Shown here: piece by piece, positions 61,659 through 64,000 of the stretch
Layout: each line of letters opens with the position of its first letter
How positions within the stretch are numbered: the first letter of the stretch is position 1
Source: an uncultured Collinsella sp.
GTDB lineage: Bacteria > Actinomycetota > Coriobacteriia > Coriobacteriales > Coriobacteriaceae
Length of the DNA stretch: 64,000 nt
Assembly: GCA_905208635.1 (NCBI GenBank)
Contig: CAJLPX010000003.1
Span: forward strand, 1-64,000
Direction: 5' to 3'
Made by a program: the position numbers and the translations under genes
The notes under the pieces: model-generated
The model's input: only the letters and a program-made list of their open reading frames with translations
What the model was told of the DNA's origin: nothing
The model's database searches: none

Positions 61659-61697
61659 AAAAAAGAAAAGCGGCGCGGGAGGCTGGTTCCGCGCCGC
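61659..61697 (-). terminator. Terminator of cysK
   Basis: GCGGCGCGG (61670-61678) pairs with CCGCGCCGC (61689-61697). On the minus strand the stem is followed by TTTTCTTTTTT. Confidence 0.88.
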
Positions 61698-61809
61698 AGA
61701 CATTGTAGCAAGTTCGGGCGTCCTGTGGGACACCCTGTTGGGATGAGCTCAGGCTGCCAGAAGAGAGGGGAGACCGGCGTGCCTTGGACTCGTTCTAAGA
61801 ACGAGAGCT

Positions 61810-62748
61810 CTAGTCCTGGAAGAGTGCCGTGGACAGGTAGCGCTCGCCGGTGTCGGCGAGCAGCGCCACGATGGTCTTGCCCTCGTTCTCGGGGCGCTTG
61901 GCCAGCTGCAGTGCGGCCCACACGGCGGCGCCGGACGAAATGCCCACGAGCACGCCCTCCTTGTGGCCCACGGCGCGGCCGGTGGCAAAGGCGTCGTCGT
62001 TCTCGACGGGGATGATCTCGTCGTAGACCTGGGTGTCGAGGACGTCGGGCACAAAGCCGGCACCGATACCCTGGATCTTGTGCGGGCCGGCCTGGCCTTT
62101 AGAGAGCACCGGGGAGGTGGCGGGCTCGACGGCGACGACCTGAATCTCGGGGTTTTGCTCCTTGAGGAACTCGCCCACGCCGGTCACGGTGCCGCCGGTG
62201 CCGACGCCGGCGACGAAGATGTCGACCTTGCCGTCGGTGTCGTCCCAGATCTCGGGGCCGGTCGTGGCCTTGTGAATGGCCGGGTTCGCGGGGTTCACAA
62301 ACTGGCCGGCGATGATGCTGTTGGGGGTCTCCTTCTGCAACTCTTCGGCCTTGGCGATAGCGCCCTTCATGCCTTTGGAGCCGTCGGTGAGCACGAGCTG
62401 CGCACCGTATGCCTGCATCAGCTTGCGGCGCTCGACGGACATAGTCTCGGGCATGGTGATGATCACCTTGTAGCCGCGGGCGGCCGCCACCGAGGCGATG
62501 CCGACGCCGGTGTTGCCGCTCGTGGGCTCGATGATGGTGTAGTCGCCACCGCGCACGAGCTTGCCTGCCTTCTCGGCCTCGTCAATCATGTTCTTGGCGA
62601 CGCGGTCTTTAACGGATCCGGCGGGGTTGAAGTATTCCAGCTTGACGAGCACGCGGGCCTTGAGGTCCTCATCGGCCTCAAAGTGAGTGAGCTCCAGAAG
62701 CGGAGTGTGGCCGATAAGCTGATCGATGGATGTGTACACATTGCTCAT
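61810..62748 (-). CDS. cysK: Cysteine synthase A
   Basis: A 312-residue PLP enzyme that makes cysteine from O-acetylserine and sulfide. The PLP Lys is K47 in NPAGSVKDR, the substrate loop is TSGNTG (76-81) and the phosphate-binding loop is GVGTGGTVTG. Length and motifs are those of CysK rather than cystathionine beta-synthase. It is divergent from an Rrf2 regulator, a common arrangement for control by CymR/IscR-type proteins. Confidence 0.95.
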   Translation of the reverse strand: MSNVYTSIDQLIGHTPLLELTHFEADEDLKARVLVKLEYFNPAGSVKDRVAKNMIDEAEKAGKLVRGGDYTIIEPTSGNTGVGIASVAAARGYKVIITMPETMSVERRKLMQAYGAQLVLTDGSKGMKGAIAKAEELQKETPNSIIAGQFVNPANPAIHKATTGPEIWDDTDGKVDIFVAGVGTGGTVTGVGEFLKEQNPEIQVVAVEPATSPVLSKGQAGPHKIQGIGAGFVPDVLDTQVYDEIIPVENDDAFATGRAVGHKEGVLVGISSGAAVWAALQLAKRPENEGKTIVALLADTGERYLSTALFQD

Positions 62749-62855
62749 GGTGAACCTCCAAAGTGTTCAAATGACTGGATACCGTGTGGTTTTACGGTGT
62801 GTGTGGCAGCGAAACCCACAAACCTTATAGGTTGTTCGTTTTGCTGTTGGCAAGC

Positions 62856-62884
62856 ATAGTAGACAGTAAAGCCTAGTAACGCAA
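62856..62884 (-). promoter_or_regulatory. cysK promoter
   Basis: On the minus strand TTGCGT (62879-62884), 17 bp, TACTAT (62856-62861). The sequence over the -35 box, ATTTCCTATTGCG on the minus strand, is a candidate site for the divergent Rrf2 regulator, but no consensus was tested. I see no equally good promoter for the rightward gene. Confidence 0.6.
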
Positions 62885-63001
62885 TAGGAAATAGAAGATT
62901 ATTACGAGTCGATTAACCATCTTGACGGGAATAGGTATTTTCAAAACCAATTTTTCGGCTAGAATTTCTACGAATTAAAAGACCGAAAGGCAGCTATATA
63001 T

Positions 63002-63430
63002 ATGTTGGTTTCCACAAAGGGCAGATATGCCCTGCGCGTTATGGTCGACCTGGCCGAGCATCAGGCGGCCGGTCGCATCCCGCTCAAAGAGATCGCGGCG
63101 CGCCAGGGGATTTCGGAGAAGTACCTCGAGAATATTCTGGCGACGCTCGTGCGCGCCAATATGCTCTCGGGCATGCGCGGCAAGGGCGGCGGCTACGTAC
63201 TTACGCGCCCGCCCGAGCAGTACACGGTGGGCGAGATCTTGCGCCTGACCGAGGGCAGTCTGGCGCCGGTCGCCTGCCTGGATGGCGACTGCAAGGGTTG
63301 CTCGCGATCTGATGAGTGCCCCACGCTCGACGTGTGGAAGAACCTTGACAAGCTCATCAACGACTACCTCGACGGTGTGACGCTCGATCAACTTGTCGCT
63401 CCCAATGAAGGCTACGACTACGTCATCTAA
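63002..63430 (+). CDS. Rrf2 family transcriptional regulator (IscR/CymR-like)
   Basis: A 142-residue winged-helix regulator. The start MLVSTKGRYALRVMVDLAEH and the recognition segment ISEKYLENILATLVRAN are typical. Four Cys at 92, 97, 100 and 106 (ACLDGDCKGCSRSDEC) lie where IscR binds its [2Fe-2S] cluster, so it probably senses iron-sulfur or redox status; CymR proteins lack them. The divergent cysK gene is the likely target. ATG 63002 follows AAAGG at a rather long spacing. Confidence 0.88.
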   Translation: MLVSTKGRYALRVMVDLAEHQAAGRIPLKEIAARQGISEKYLENILATLVRANMLSGMRGKGGGYVLTRPPEQYTVGEILRLTEGSLAPVACLDGDCKGCSRSDECPTLDVWKNLDKLINDYLDGVTLDQLVAPNEGYDYVI

Positions 63431-63500
63431 CCCACACCTGCCATGTGGGGACAGGGTGGAAATGGCAGATTCTCTCGCCCTTTAAGACTTGGCAAATAAG

Positions 63501-63537
63501 AAGGCCGCCCATTTTTGCGATGGGCGGCCTTCGTTTT
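63501..63537. terminator. Terminator between the convergent Rrf2 and holin-like genes
   Basis: AAGGCCGCCCA (63501-63511) pairs perfectly with TGGGCGGCCTT (63521-63531), followed by CGTTTT rightward and CTTATTT leftward, so it may serve both genes. Confidence 0.85.
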
Positions 63538-63572
63538 GGGCTGTTGAGACGGGCGCGGCCGGAATGGCCGTT

Positions 63573-63938
63573 TTAGCCCTCGGCGATGCTATCGAGAATG
63601 CTGCGCATGATGGATACCAGGATGCTGCCCATAAAGGCCGATCCAAAGCTGGCAATGGAGATACCCGCGCCCAGCAGATTGACCGACAGATAGCTGGCCA
63701 GCTCGAGCATAAAGCTGTTGACTACGAGCTGAAAAATACCCAGCGTAATGATCGTGAGCGGCAGCGAGATAACCGTCAGAAACGGCTTGACGAGCGAATC
63801 GACGATGTTCAGGAACAGTCCCACGAAGGCGAAACAGACCCAGGCCTCGGCAAAACCGAAGGGCTGGATGCCGGGGACGAGGAACGTGGCAATCGCGATG
63901 GCGATCGAGGTAAAGAGCCAGTTAAGCATAAAGCGCAT
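63573..63938 (-). CDS. Phage holin family 4 (PF04020-like) membrane protein
   Basis: A 121-residue protein of four hydrophobic helices, MRFMLNWLFTSIAIAIATFLVPGI cut as MRFMLNWLFTSIAIA and TFLVPGIQPFGF, then GLFLNIVDSLVKPFLTVISLP, read here as LNIVDSLVKPFLTVIS, and LGIFQLVVNSFML. The NxxxKP...P.T..TLG.F pattern is characteristic of the YvlD/holin 4 family of small membrane proteins, which are chromosomal and not linked to phage here. Function is unknown. The last 60 bp of the window hold only its upstream region. Confidence 0.85.
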   Translation of the reverse strand: MRFMLNWLFTSIAIAIATFLVPGIQPFGFAEAWVCFAFVGLFLNIVDSLVKPFLTVISLPLTIITLGIFQLVVNSFMLELASYLSVNLLGAGISIASFGSAFMGSILVSIMRSILDSIAEG

Positions 63939-64000
63939 GGTGTGAATCCTTTCTTGCGCAGGGTGCGTCGGTGTCGCGTGAAGCGGTTTGCTGCGGCGGC

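Noticed and set aside
63573..63938. Prophage, suggested by the holin-like protein
   Set aside because: This family is widespread as a chromosomal membrane protein, and no other phage genes are present.

Overview
The window looks like a chromosomal segment of a high-GC Gram-positive anaerobe. I infer a Collinsella-like member of the Coriobacteriia from codon bias, the CPA/CSA-type anaerobic gene content ([FeFe] hydrogenase, rubredoxin, GH4 glycosidase, glutamate synthase) and the overall protein style; no search was run, so genus level is an inference. Most of the window is ordinary core genome, interrupted by one clearly AT-richer island (about 50.7-56.0 kb) and by many small palindromic repeats.

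Layout. 0-6 kb: the tail of a transketolase subunit, then a leftward sigma factor / membrane protein / ABC exporter operon, gene remnants and an Abi-type protein. 6-15.7 kb: ftsE-ftsX, RNase R, a serine recombinase, VanZ-like and ArsC-like proteins, tRNA-Gln and tRNA-Glu, a TPR protein with smpB, then a flavin reductase and a rubredoxin too short for routine ORF calling. 15.9-28.3 kb: an Nramp transporter, gltB-gltD, two hypothetical proteins and an amidohydrolase. 28.4-32 kb: a leftward copper module (copA, copZ, csoR) with a CsoR-type operator. 32.6-39.8 kb: a DEAD-box helicase with an RG-rich tail, then a PTS operon (IIA, BglG/LicT antiterminator, IICB, 6-phospho-alpha-glucosidase). 40-46.1 kb: an NAD(P)-linked flavoprotein with an [FeFe] hydrogenase, followed by a lipoprotein and an unusual fused permease-ATPase. 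46.3-50.7 kb: an orphan DinJ-like antitoxin, CPBP protease, YgiQ and DUF1275 proteins. 50.8-55.9 kb: a RiPP cluster. 56.2-63.9 kb: fucO-like dehydrogenase, M42 peptidase, an HTH-HipA fusion, mnmA, cysK with a divergent Rrf2 regulator, and a small holin-like membrane protein.

Two things stand out. First, the AT-rich island encodes a radical SAM/SPASM maturase, an accessory protein, an acyl-carrier-like protein, and, in the overlap between two larger genes, a 59-residue Cys-rich peptide with its own ribosome binding site (52959-53138, minus strand). A convergent ABC exporter lies next to it. The set resembles the clostridial CLI_3235 / Cys-rich peptide maturation systems that I know by family description.

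Second, a 57-bp palindrome (16-bp arms around a 25-nt centre) occurs 13 times in five intergenic clusters, usually tandem at exactly 80-bp spacing, with paired changes in the arms of several copies. Two arrays (three and four copies) bracket one gene for an AbiEi/DUF559-like protein with a PD-(D/E)XK-type nuclease motif. Other repeat families (a 67-bp palindrome, TGCCGGCA and CCTGTCCC words) are also scattered between genes.
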